Below are positions 23,816 through 31,946 of a stretch of DNA of 64,000 nt, one piece after another. Numbering within the stretch: position 1 is the stretch's first letter; every line of letters begins with the position of its first letter. The translations under genes and the position numbers were made by a program. Source of the DNA: Lutibacter sp. (lineage in GTDB: Bacteria; Bacteroidota; Bacteroidia; Flavobacteriales; Flavobacteriaceae); assembly GCA_021647265.1 (NCBI GenBank), contig JAKIVA010000002.1, positions 1 through 64,000 of the forward strand, in the 5' to 3' direction. The notes beneath the pieces were generated by a model. That model saw nothing but the letters and a program-made list of their open reading frames with translations, ran no database searches and was not told the origin of the DNA.

Positions 23816-25212
23816 TGAGTAGCAAACAAAAAACAATTAAAAATGAGGTAACACTAGAGGGTGTTGGTTTACATACAGGTAATAAAGTTACTTTAACTTT
23901 TAAACCAGCTCCTGTAAACCATGGATATGCTTTTGTGAGGATAGACCTTGAAGGAGAGCCTATAATTGAGGCAAGTGCAGAATATGTTGTAAATACTCAA
24001 AGAGGTACTAATTTAGAAAAAAGAGGTGTTTTTGTAAATACTTCAGAACATGTTTTGGCCGCCGTTGTAGCGATGGATATTGATAATATTAAAATAGAAA
24101 TTAATGCAGCAGAACCTCCTATAATGGACGGTTCATCAAAATATTTTGTTGAAGCACTAGAAAAGGCTGAGATTGTTGAACAAGAAGCTGAGAGGGAAGA
24201 GTATGTTGTAAAGGAGGTTATTTCATATAAAGATGAAGAAACAGGAAGTGAAATTATTTTAATGCCTTCTGACAGATATCAGATAACAGCCATGGTAGAT
24301 TTTGGTACTAAAGTTTTAGGCACTCAAAATGCAACCCTTAGTTCACTTTCAGATTTTAAACTTGAAATAGCCAATGCACGTACGTTTAGCTTTCTTCATG
24401 AATTGGAAATGTTACTTGATAATAACTTAATTAAAGGAGGAGATTTAAACAATGCAATAATATATGTAGATAAAGAAATTTCTGAGCAAACAATGTCAAA
24501 GCTAAAAAAAGCTTTCAAGAAAGAAAATTTAGCTGTTAAGCCAAATGGTATACTAGACAATCTTACATTGCGTTGGGCAAATGAAGCCGCTCGTCATAAA
24601 TTATTAGATGTTATTGGTGATTTAGCTTTGGTTGGTATAAGAATAAGAGGTAAAGTAATTGCAAACAAACCAGGTCATTTAGTCAATACAGTTTTTGCAA
24701 AAAAACTACAAAAAATCATCAAGCACGAAAAAAGAAATAGTGTACCAGTATTTGATTTAAATGAGCCTCCATTGATGGATATTCATAAAATAATGAGTAT
24801 TCTTCCCCATAGACCACCATTTCTGCTAATTGATAGAATTCTTGAATTATCAGATAAGCATGTTGTAGGAATGAAGAATGTTACTATGAATGAAGCTTAT
24901 TTTATAGGTCATTTTCCTAATGCTCCAGTTATGCCAGGAGTTTTACAAGTTGAGGCAATGGCACAATGTGGAGGTATATTGGTATTAAGCTCAGTACCAG
25001 ATCCTGAAAACTACCTAACATATTTTATGAAAATGGATAAAGTTAAGTTTAAGCAAAAAGTATTACCAGGAGATACGTTAATTTTTAAAGCAGAACTTAT
25101 TACACCAATTAGAAGAGGTATTTGTCATATGCAAGCATGTGGATATGCTAATGGGAAATTAGTAGTAGAAGCAGAGTTAATGGCTCAAATAGCAAAAAAA
25201 CCTAAAGAATAA
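23815..25212 (+). CDS. lpxC-fabZ: Bifunctional UDP-3-O-acyl-GlcNAc deacetylase / 3-hydroxyacyl-ACP dehydratase (LpxC-FabZ fusion)
   Basis: 465 residues. LpxC part, about residues 1-310: TLEGVGLHTGNKVTL at the start, zinc-ligand segments TSEHVLAAVVAM and RHKLLDVIGDLALVG. FabZ part from about residue 320: IMSILPHRPPFLLIDRI and HFPNAPVMPGVLQVEAMAQ with the catalytic His and Glu. The fusion is normal in Bacteroidota and ties the committed lipid A step to the enzyme competing for the same hydroxyacyl-ACP. It overlaps lpxD and lpxA by one base each, so translation is coupled. Confidence 0.97.
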   Translation: MSSKQKTIKNEVTLEGVGLHTGNKVTLTFKPAPVNHGYAFVRIDLEGEPIIEASAEYVVNTQRGTNLEKRGVFVNTSEHVLAAVVAMDIDNIKIEINAAEPPIMDGSSKYFVEALEKAEIVEQEAEREEYVVKEVISYKDEETGSEIILMPSDRYQITAMVDFGTKVLGTQNATLSSLSDFKLEIANARTFSFLHELEMLLDNNLIKGGDLNNAIIYVDKEISEQTMSKLKKAFKKENLAVKPNGILDNLTLRWANEAARHKLLDVIGDLALVGIRIRGKVIANKPGHLVNTVFAKKLQKIIKHEKRNSVPVFDLNEPPLMDIHKIMSILPHRPPFLLIDRILELSDKHVVGMKNVTMNEAYFIGHFPNAPVMPGVLQVEAMAQCGGILVLSSVPDPENYLTYFMKMDKVKFKQKVLPGDTLIFKAELITPIRRGICHMQACGYANGKLVVEAELMAQIAKKPKE

Positions 25213-25994
25213 TGAATCAACCATTGGCTTATATACATCCAGGGGCAAAGATTGCAACAAATGTAGTAGTAGAACCATTTACAACAATTTATAACAATGT
25301 AACAATTGGAGCAGGAACTTGGATTGGCTCTAATGTAACAATTATGGAAGGCGCAAGAATAGGAAAAAATTGTAGAATTTTTCCTGGAGCAGTTATTTCT
25401 GCAATCCCTCAAGACCTAAAATTTGATGGAGAAGATTCTTTAGCAATTATTGGTGATAATACAACTATAAGAGAATGCGTAACAGTTAATAGAGGTACAA
25501 AAGCTTTAGGTAAAACTCAAATTGGAGATAACTGTTTAATAATGGCAACATCTCATGTTGCTCATGATTGTATAGTTGGTAATAACTGTATTCTCGCAAA
25601 TGGATCAATAATTGCAGGCCATGTAACCATAGGAGATTTTGCTATATTAAGTGGTTTAGTAGCTGTTCATCAATTTATTCATATTGGAGATCATTCATTA
25701 GTCTCAGGAGGTTCATTGGTTAGAAAAGATGTACCTCCATATACTAAGGCAGGTAAAGAACCTATTTCATTTATAGGTATTAATTCTATTGGACTGAGAA
25801 GAAGAGGTTTTGAAACAGAAAAAATTAGAGAAATTCAAAATATTTTTAGAATTCTATATCAAAAAAATTACAATACAACTCAAGCACTTGAAAAAATTGA
25901 AGCTGAGATGGAAGCAACAAAAGAGAGAGATCAAATCATACTTTTCATTAAAAATTCTCAGAGAGGGATTATGAAGGGATATATAGGAGGTTAA
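25212..25994 (+). CDS. lpxA: Acyl-ACP--UDP-N-acetylglucosamine O-acyltransferase LpxA
   Basis: 260 residues. It performs the first acylation of UDP-GlcNAc in lipid A synthesis. The beta-helix of hexapeptide repeats runs to about residue 185 and includes the catalytic HVAHDC segment near residue 117-122, with FRILYQKNYNTTQALEKIE in the helical C-terminal domain. Length is standard. It starts in the stop of lpxC-fabZ. Confidence 0.96.
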   Translation: MNQPLAYIHPGAKIATNVVVEPFTTIYNNVTIGAGTWIGSNVTIMEGARIGKNCRIFPGAVISAIPQDLKFDGEDSLAIIGDNTTIRECVTVNRGTKALGKTQIGDNCLIMATSHVAHDCIVGNNCILANGSIIAGHVTIGDFAILSGLVAVHQFIHIGDHSLVSGGSLVRKDVPPYTKAGKEPISFIGINSIGLRRRGFETEKIREIQNIFRILYQKNYNTTQALEKIEAEMEATKERDQIILFIKNSQRGIMKGYIGG

Positions 25995-26046
25995 TATTAA
26001 AAAACTAGGTTAGATAATTCTACTTAGACTAAAACTTAAAATAAAA

Positions 26047-26613
26047 ATGGCAACAACATCAGACATAAGAAATGGTTTGTGTATAAAACACAACAATGAT
26101 ATTTTTAAAGTAGTAGAATTTTTACATGTAAAACCTGGTAAAGGACCTGCATTTGTTAGAACTAAGTTAAAAAGTTTAACATCTGGAAAAGTGTTAGATA
26201 ATACATTTCCGGCAGGAAGAAAAATTGAAGATATTAGAGTTGAAACTCGAAAGTATCAATTTTTATATCCAGAAGGAGATACTTTTCATTTTATGAATAC
26301 AGATGATTATAACCAAATTACATTAGAAAAAGAGACTCTTGATGCTCCAGATTTGTTAAAAGAAGGAGAAATAGTAACTATAATTTTTAATACTGAAGAT
26401 AGCATGCCTTTATCTGTGGATATGCCAGCTAGTGTTATTTTAGAAATTACACATACTGAGCCAGGGGTAAAAGGGAATACCGCTACCAATGCTACAAAAC
26501 CAGCTACTGTTGAAACAGGGGCAAAAATAAATGTTCCTTTGTTTATTAATGAAGGTGATAAAATAAAAGTAGATACCTCAAAGGGAGCCTATTTAGAACG
26601 TGTTAAAGAATAA
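26047..26613 (+). CDS. efp: Elongation factor P
   Basis: 188 residues, three beta-barrel domains. It rescues ribosomes stalled at polyproline. The loop VKPGKGPAFVRTKLK near residues 28-42 contains the Lys at the tip of domain I that is modified in many bacteria. The C-terminal GDKIKVDTSKGAYLERV is the family signature. It lies 52 bp after lpxA without an obvious terminator or new promoter, so it is probably in the same transcript. Confidence 0.97.
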   Translation: MATTSDIRNGLCIKHNNDIFKVVEFLHVKPGKGPAFVRTKLKSLTSGKVLDNTFPAGRKIEDIRVETRKYQFLYPEGDTFHFMNTDDYNQITLEKETLDAPDLLKEGEIVTIIFNTEDSMPLSVDMPASVILEITHTEPGVKGNTATNATKPATVETGAKINVPLFINEGDKIKVDTSKGAYLERVKE

Positions 26614-26618
26614 AAAAA

Positions 26619-27542
26619 ATGAAATTTCCTAAATCCTATAGTTTAAAAGAAATTGCAGATTTAATTGAGGCAAAGTTTGTAGGACCTTCAGATTTTCCAG
26701 TGTTTGGTTGTAATGAAATTCATGTAGTTGAAGAGGGAGATATTGTTTTTGTTGATCATCCAAAATATTATGATAAGGCACTGCAATCGAAGGCTTCAGT
26801 AATTTTAATTAATAAAAAGGTAAAATGCCCACAGGGCAAGGCCTTATTAATAGCTAAAGACCCTTTTACCTGTTTTAATAAATTAACAAAACATTTTAAC
26901 CCTTTTAGAGCTTCAAATTCTTTAATTTCAAAAACAGCAATTATAGGAAAGAATACTATTATTCAACCAAACGTGTTTATAGGAAATAATGTTGAAATAG
27001 GTGAAAATTGTGTTATACATCCTACTGTAACAATTTATGATAATTGCATTATAGGAAATAATGTTACTATTCATGCAGGAAGTATTATAGGAGCAGATGC
27101 CTTTTATTATAAAAAAAGGCAGCAAGGTTATGATAAGTTAATTTCAGGAGGAAGTGTACTGATAGAAGATAATGTAGATATTGGAGCCCTTTGTACAATT
27201 GATAGAGGTGTTTCAGCAATTACAACAATTAAAAAAGGGACAAAATTAGACAATCAAGTACAAATAGGTCATGATACCATTATTGGTGAAAAATGTTTAA
27301 TTGCTTCTCAAACAGGTGTTGCAGGATGTGTTGTTATTGAAAATGATGTTATTTTATGGGGGCAAGTGGGTACAAATAGCGGAATTACTATTGGAAAAGG
27401 AGCAATTATTCTTGGTCAAACAGGCGTTACCAAGTCTGTAAAAGGAGGTAAAACCTACTTTGGAACACCAATTGAGGAATCAAGAAAAAAGCTAAAAGAA
27501 ATTATAGAAATAAAACAATTGATAAAAAATCAAAAAAAGTAA
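26619..27542 (+). CDS. LpxD paralogue (UDP-3-O-acylglucosamine N-acyltransferase-like)
   Basis: 307 residues with the LpxD plan: N-terminal uridine-binding-like domain (YSLKEIADLIEAKFVG to about 90), then hexapeptide-repeat beta-helix (IGNNVEIGENCVI) with VQIGHDTIIGEKC at the catalytic position. It differs from the true LpxD at 22781: the catalytic-site segment reads IGHDT instead of AHNVE, and the C-terminal helix is shorter. Many Bacteroidota carry this second gene between efp and sucD. Its acyl chain or substrate may differ. It starts 5 bp after efp. Confidence 0.88.
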   Translation: MKFPKSYSLKEIADLIEAKFVGPSDFPVFGCNEIHVVEEGDIVFVDHPKYYDKALQSKASVILINKKVKCPQGKALLIAKDPFTCFNKLTKHFNPFRASNSLISKTAIIGKNTIIQPNVFIGNNVEIGENCVIHPTVTIYDNCIIGNNVTIHAGSIIGADAFYYKKRQQGYDKLISGGSVLIEDNVDIGALCTIDRGVSAITTIKKGTKLDNQVQIGHDTIIGEKCLIASQTGVAGCVVIENDVILWGQVGTNSGITIGKGAIILGQTGVTKSVKGGKTYFGTPIEESRKKLKEIIEIKQLIKNQKK

Positions 27543-27572
27543 AATTTCTTTTATTCAGAACCTAGAAAAAAG

Positions 27573-27580
27573 TACTTTTG
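27573..27580 (+). promoter_or_regulatory. -7 box TACTTTTG upstream of sucD
   Basis: TAnnTTTG match 34 bp before the ATG of sucD, in the spacer after the LpxD paralogue. Confidence 0.5.
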
Positions 27581-27614
27581 TACTAATAATACATTAATAT
27601 AAAAATATACTTCA

Positions 27615-28487
27615 ATGAGTGTTTTAGTTAATAAAAATTCAAATATAATTGTACAAGGTTTTACAGGAGGTGAAGGAACATTTCATGCAACCCAAATGAT
27701 TGATTATGGAACCAATGTTGTAGGTGGTGTTACTCCTGGAAAAGGAGGTCAAACTCACTTGGGAAAACCTGTTTTTAATACCGTGCAAGATGCGGTAGAT
27801 AAAGTTGCAGCAGATACTTCAATAATTTTTGTGCCACCAGCATTTGCAGGAGACGCCATTATGGAAGCTGCAGCTGCAGGAATTAAAGTAATCATTTGTA
27901 TTACGGAAGGAATTCCTATTGCAGATATGGTAAAAGTGAAAGCTTATATTGATAATAAAGAGTGTAGATTGGTAGGGCCAAACTGTCCTGGTGTAATTAC
28001 ACCTGAAGAAGCTAAAGTTGGAATTATGCCTGGATTTATATTTAAAAAAGGAAATGTAGGAATTGTTTCTAAATCTGGAACATTAACCTATGAGGCTGCT
28101 GATCAGGTTGTTAAAAATGGTTATGGCATTTCAACAGCAATTGGTATTGGTGGAGACCCTATTATTGGTACCACAACAAAAGATGCTATTGAAATGTTTA
28201 TGAATGATGACGAAACAGATGCTATAGTAATGATTGGTGAAATTGGAGGGCAATTAGAAGCTGAAGCTGCACGTTGGATTAAAGAGAATGGAAATAAAAA
28301 ACCAGTAATTGGTTTTATTGCAGGACAAACAGCTCCAAAAGGAAGAACAATGGGACATGCAGGTGCAATTGTTGGAGGAAAAGATGATACTGCACAAGCA
28401 AAAATGGCTATTTTAAAAGAAAATGGTATTCACGTAGTTGAATCTCCTGCTAAAATAGGAGAGAAAGTTGCTGAAATATTGGGTTAA
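27615..28487 (+). CDS. sucD: Succinate--CoA ligase subunit alpha
   Basis: 290 residues. It catalyses succinyl-CoA to succinate with nucleotide triphosphate formation in the TCA cycle. The CoA-binding Rossmann domain is at the N-terminus (IIVQGFTGGEGTFHATQM); KSGTLTYEAADQV and GIGGDPIIGTT follow, and the phosphorylated His lies in RTMGHAGAIVGG near residue 250. The beta subunit gene sucC is not adjacent. A terminator follows. Confidence 0.97.
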   Translation: MSVLVNKNSNIIVQGFTGGEGTFHATQMIDYGTNVVGGVTPGKGGQTHLGKPVFNTVQDAVDKVAADTSIIFVPPAFAGDAIMEAAAAGIKVIICITEGIPIADMVKVKAYIDNKECRLVGPNCPGVITPEEAKVGIMPGFIFKKGNVGIVSKSGTLTYEAADQVVKNGYGISTAIGIGGDPIIGTTTKDAIEMFMNDDETDAIVMIGEIGGQLEAEAARWIKENGNKKPVIGFIAGQTAPKGRTMGHAGAIVGGKDDTAQAKMAILKENGIHVVESPAKIGEKVAEILG

Positions 28488-28508
28488 TAAAATTCTTAAC
28501 TTTTATTT

Positions 28509-28537
28509 AAAAAGCTTCCTATATGGAAGCTTTTTTT
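28509..28537 (+). terminator. Rho-independent terminator after sucD
   Basis: AAAGCTTCC / GGAAGCTTT with a 5-nt loop and T-run. Confidence 0.88.
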
Positions 28538-28548
28538 ATACAAATGTG

Positions 28549-28556
28549 TATATTTG
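28549..28556 (+). promoter_or_regulatory. -7 box TATATTTG upstream of fabG
   Basis: TAnnTTTG match between the sucD terminator and the fabG ATG, 29 bp before the start. Confidence 0.55.
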
Positions 28557-28585
28557 ATTTATCAAAAATTAATAATATTTAGTAT

Positions 28586-29332
28586 ATGAAACTTTTAGAA
28601 AATAAAACAGCGATAATTACAGGTGCAACAAGAGGCATAGGAAAAGGAATTGCTGTTGTATTTGCAAAACAAGGAGCTAACATCGCTTTTACATTCAATG
28701 CTTCTGTTGAAGCAGCAAAAGAACTTGAAAAAGAACTAGAATCTTATGGCATAAAAGCAAAGGGTTACCAATCTAATGCCGCTAATTTTGTTGCGGCACA
28801 GGAATTAGCATCAAATGTGTTAAAAGAATTTGGAAGCATAGACATTTTAATAAATAATGCAGGTATCACTAAAGATAATTTACTGATGCGTATTTCAGAA
28901 GAGGATTTTGATAAAGTTATAGAAGTTAATTTAAAATCGGTTTTTAATTTAACAAAGGCGGTAATTAGGCCTATGATGAAACAACGTAAAGGTTCAATTA
29001 TAAATATGAGTTCTGTAGTAGGATTGAAAGGAAATGCTGGTCAGGCAAATTATGCAGCATCAAAAGCAGGTATTATTGGGTTTTCAAAATCAATAGCCTT
29101 AGAATTAGGCTCAAGAAATATAAGAAGTAATGTAATTGCACCCGGATTTATAGAAACTGAAATGACTGCAAGTTTACCTGAAGATACTGTAAAAGAATGG
29201 AGAAATGCAATTCCTCTAAAACGAGGAGGAACTCCAGAAGACGTAGCAAATGCGTGTGTTTTTTTAGCGTCAGATATGAGTGCCTATATTACAGGACAAA
29301 CACTAAGTGTTGATGGGGGAATGCTAACCTAA
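28586..29332 (+). CDS. fabG: 3-oxoacyl-ACP reductase FabG
   Basis: 248-residue short-chain dehydrogenase of fatty-acid elongation (NADPH-dependent). TGATRGIGKG at about residues 12-21 binds NADP, NNAG is at about 90, and the Ser-Tyr-Lys triad is in MSSVVG and YAASKAG. It ends SVDGGMLT, as FabG proteins do. The VWA protein gene starts 10 bp later. Confidence 0.95.
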   Translation: MKLLENKTAIITGATRGIGKGIAVVFAKQGANIAFTFNASVEAAKELEKELESYGIKAKGYQSNAANFVAAQELASNVLKEFGSIDILINNAGITKDNLLMRISEEDFDKVIEVNLKSVFNLTKAVIRPMMKQRKGSIINMSSVVGLKGNAGQANYAASKAGIIGFSKSIALELGSRNIRSNVIAPGFIETEMTASLPEDTVKEWRNAIPLKRGGTPEDVANACVFLASDMSAYITGQTLSVDGGMLT

Positions 29333-29342
29333 ATTAAAAGTA

Positions 29343-31370
29343 TTGGAAACAGTAACAATAGCATTCATAATTTTAGCAGTTTTTGCAGCCCTATTCATTG
29401 CTGGTTTTCAATATTTATATCATAAGAAAGAAAGAAGCCAATTAAATTATTGGCTTTTCTTTTTTCGATTTTTAAGTGTTTTATCAATCTTAATTTTAAT
29501 AATAAATCCTCAAATAAAAAAAAAGAAAAATAAAATTATTAAACCAAATTTAATAGTTGCTGTTGATAATTCAAGCTCAATTAAATATAATTCTCAAGAG
29601 AAATCAGTTGAAAATTTAATAAGTTTTTTTAAAAAAAATAAAGATTTAAATACTAGGTTTTTAGTTAATTACTACAGTTTTGGAAATAATTTAGATATTC
29701 TAGACTCTTTAAATTTTAAAGACAAACAAACAAATTTATCATTGCCTTTTCAAGAATTTTCTAAACTGTACAAAACAGGAATTAATCCTATCATTCTTAT
29801 TACTGATGGAAATCAAACAACGGGTAATGCAATTGAATTTGTAGATTATAAAAGTCCAGTTTTTCCAATAATTGTTGGTGATACCACAATTTTTAAGGAT
29901 ATTTCATTAAAGAGGCTAAACGTTAATAAATTTACAAACATCAATCATAAATTCCCGGTTGAATTATTTATAAATTATTCAGGTAAAAAGCCAATTTCAA
30001 AGAGAATTAATGTTTACCATAAAGGAAAGAAAGTTTTTACAAAACAACTTCAATTTTTGGAGTCTGAAACTTCAAAAATAGCATCTTTCTTTTTAACTGC
30101 TTTAACTAAAGGAACTCAATACTACACTGTTAAAATTGAAGAACTGGACGATGAGCAGCATACACTCAATAATATTAAAACATTCAGTATAAACGTTATT
30201 GAAGAAAAGTCTAAAATTTTAATTTTAACATCAATTATTCATCCTGATGTAGGAATGTTTAAAAAATCTATAGAGCGCAACAAGCAACGCTCTGTAACGA
30301 TTTCTAAAATTACAGGTTTTGAAGGCAATATAAGTGATTATCAATTAGTTATACTGTATCAGCCAACGAACGAATTTAAAAATATATTTAAGGATATTAA
30401 CTCTAAAAAGTTAAACTATTTTATAGTTTCTGGACGAAGTACTGACTGGGGATTTCTGAATAAAATTCAATCGGATTTTTATAAAGAATCCATACCACAA
30501 TCAGAAAATTACTATCCTGTTTTTAATACTGAATATGCAAGCTTTTTAAGTAATGATATCGGCTTTTCAAATTTTCCCCCTGTAGAAGATTACTTCGGAA
30601 ATATTACATTTTATTTACAATACAATTCATTACTATATCAAAAAATAGGAGGTGTTAATACTCAAAATCCATTACTTGCAACTTTTGAAAGTAACAATCA
30701 ACGAAAATCAATTTTATTAGGTGAAAATATATGGCGTTGGAGAATGCATAGTTATACTTTAAATAATTCATTCGAAATATTTGATGAATTTATTTCAAAT
30801 TTGATTCAATATCTATCTTCTAATAAGAAACGTAAAAGATTGAATGCTTTAGTAGAACCAATTTATTATGCCAATGAAATAATACAGATTTCAGCAAGCT
30901 ATTTAGATAAAAATTTAAACTTTGATGAGAGAGCAAAACTTTGGCTGACTGTTTCAAATAAAGAAAATGATTTTTTTAAGAAAATACCATTTGCCGTTTT
31001 TGAAAGTAGGTTTACAGTTGAGTTATCAAATATACCCTCAGGTGAATATAAGTACGAAGTTTCTGTAGAAAATCAAAAGTCTTCAGTATCAGGACTCTTC
31101 AAAATCCTCCCTTTTGAAATTGAACAACAGTATACAAATGCTAATGGCAAAGAATTAAAGATACTAGCGAATAAAACGAATGGAAAAGTTTTTTATAGCA
31201 ACCAAAGTGCTGAACTTGTAACATATTTAAAATCTAATTCTCAGTTTAAACAAATACAGAAAACTGAAACTATAAAAATTTCTTTAATTGATTGGAAATG
31301 GATTTTAGGTTTTATTCTACTTTTACTAAGCGTAGAGTGGTTTACGCGCAAATATTTTGGAATGATTTAA
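29343..31370 (+). CDS. VWA-domain inner-membrane protein
   Basis: 675 residues from a TTG start. Two N-terminal membrane helices (about residues 3-25 and 36-57) precede a von Willebrand A-like domain beginning LIVAVDNSSSIKYN (MIDAS DxSxS near residue 75) with PIILITDGNQTTG. A long extracytoplasmic region follows, and a last helix WKWILGFILLLLSVEW near residues 650-665 precedes a short tail. The layout resembles flavobacterial large VWA/BatA-like membrane proteins of unknown role. It starts 10 bp after fabG. Confidence 0.82.
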   Translation: METVTIAFIILAVFAALFIAGFQYLYHKKERSQLNYWLFFFRFLSVLSILILIINPQIKKKKNKIIKPNLIVAVDNSSSIKYNSQEKSVENLISFFKKNKDLNTRFLVNYYSFGNNLDILDSLNFKDKQTNLSLPFQEFSKLYKTGINPIILITDGNQTTGNAIEFVDYKSPVFPIIVGDTTIFKDISLKRLNVNKFTNINHKFPVELFINYSGKKPISKRINVYHKGKKVFTKQLQFLESETSKIASFFLTALTKGTQYYTVKIEELDDEQHTLNNIKTFSINVIEEKSKILILTSIIHPDVGMFKKSIERNKQRSVTISKITGFEGNISDYQLVILYQPTNEFKNIFKDINSKKLNYFIVSGRSTDWGFLNKIQSDFYKESIPQSENYYPVFNTEYASFLSNDIGFSNFPPVEDYFGNITFYLQYNSLLYQKIGGVNTQNPLLATFESNNQRKSILLGENIWRWRMHSYTLNNSFEIFDEFISNLIQYLSSNKKRKRLNALVEPIYYANEIIQISASYLDKNLNFDERAKLWLTVSNKENDFFKKIPFAVFESRFTVELSNIPSGEYKYEVSVENQKSSVSGLFKILPFEIEQQYTNANGKELKILANKTNGKVFYSNQSAELVTYLKSNSQFKQIQKTETIKISLIDWKWILGFILLLLSVEWFTRKYFGMI

Positions 31371-31486
31371 GGCTACAATAAAGAGAACCTATTAGTAAAT
31401 CAAATTTTCCTATTACATTTTCTTATCTAAGTAAAAATAAAATAAAATATTTGCAAAAGTTAATGTATTAAATTTATAGACATTAA

Positions 31487-31873
31487 ATGAATAAAATCTT
31501 AGTTTTCATATTATCATTTACCATTCTAATTCAAAGTTTTAACTTTCAATTAGAAGATATTACTAAGATTCCAACTCTCATAAATCATATTGCTGATCAT
31601 TTTGAGGCTGGAGATAGTTTTATGGATTTTATTTCAATGCATTATGGAAGTCAGTATGAAATTCACAAAACAAAACATAAAGAACATCAAAAACTACCTC
31701 TTAAACAATATTTATTACACCTGCATCTTCAGGTTTATATTTCTGTATATACTAAAAATTTATTGGTAAGTTCTTTTAAAGAAATTCATTTAAGAAAAAA
31801 AATATTTAATTATATAGAGCCCTCTTCAAGTTTATTTCCAACTGAAATTTTCCAACCTCCCAAGCATACATAA
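31487..31873 (+). CDS. Small exported His-rich protein ahead of the metal efflux pump
   Basis: 128 residues with a signal peptide (hydrophobic residues 4-17). The mature part has many His residues: INHIADHF, MHYGSQYEIHKTKHKEHQK and LLHLHLQ. Spacing of the His groups suggests metal binding; this is inference. I recognise no named domain. It lies 73 bp before the czcA-like gene in the same direction and is probably part of that operon. Confidence 0.7.
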   Translation: MNKILVFILSFTILIQSFNFQLEDITKIPTLINHIADHFEAGDSFMDFISMHYGSQYEIHKTKHKEHQKLPLKQYLLHLHLQVYISVYTKNLLVSSFKEIHLRKKIFNYIEPSSSLFPTEIFQPPKHT

Positions 31874-31946
31874 TTCAATTATTATTTTACAATTTTGAAA
31901 ATCATGTTAATGGTTTTCAATACTATAAACTATAACTAATTAAATC

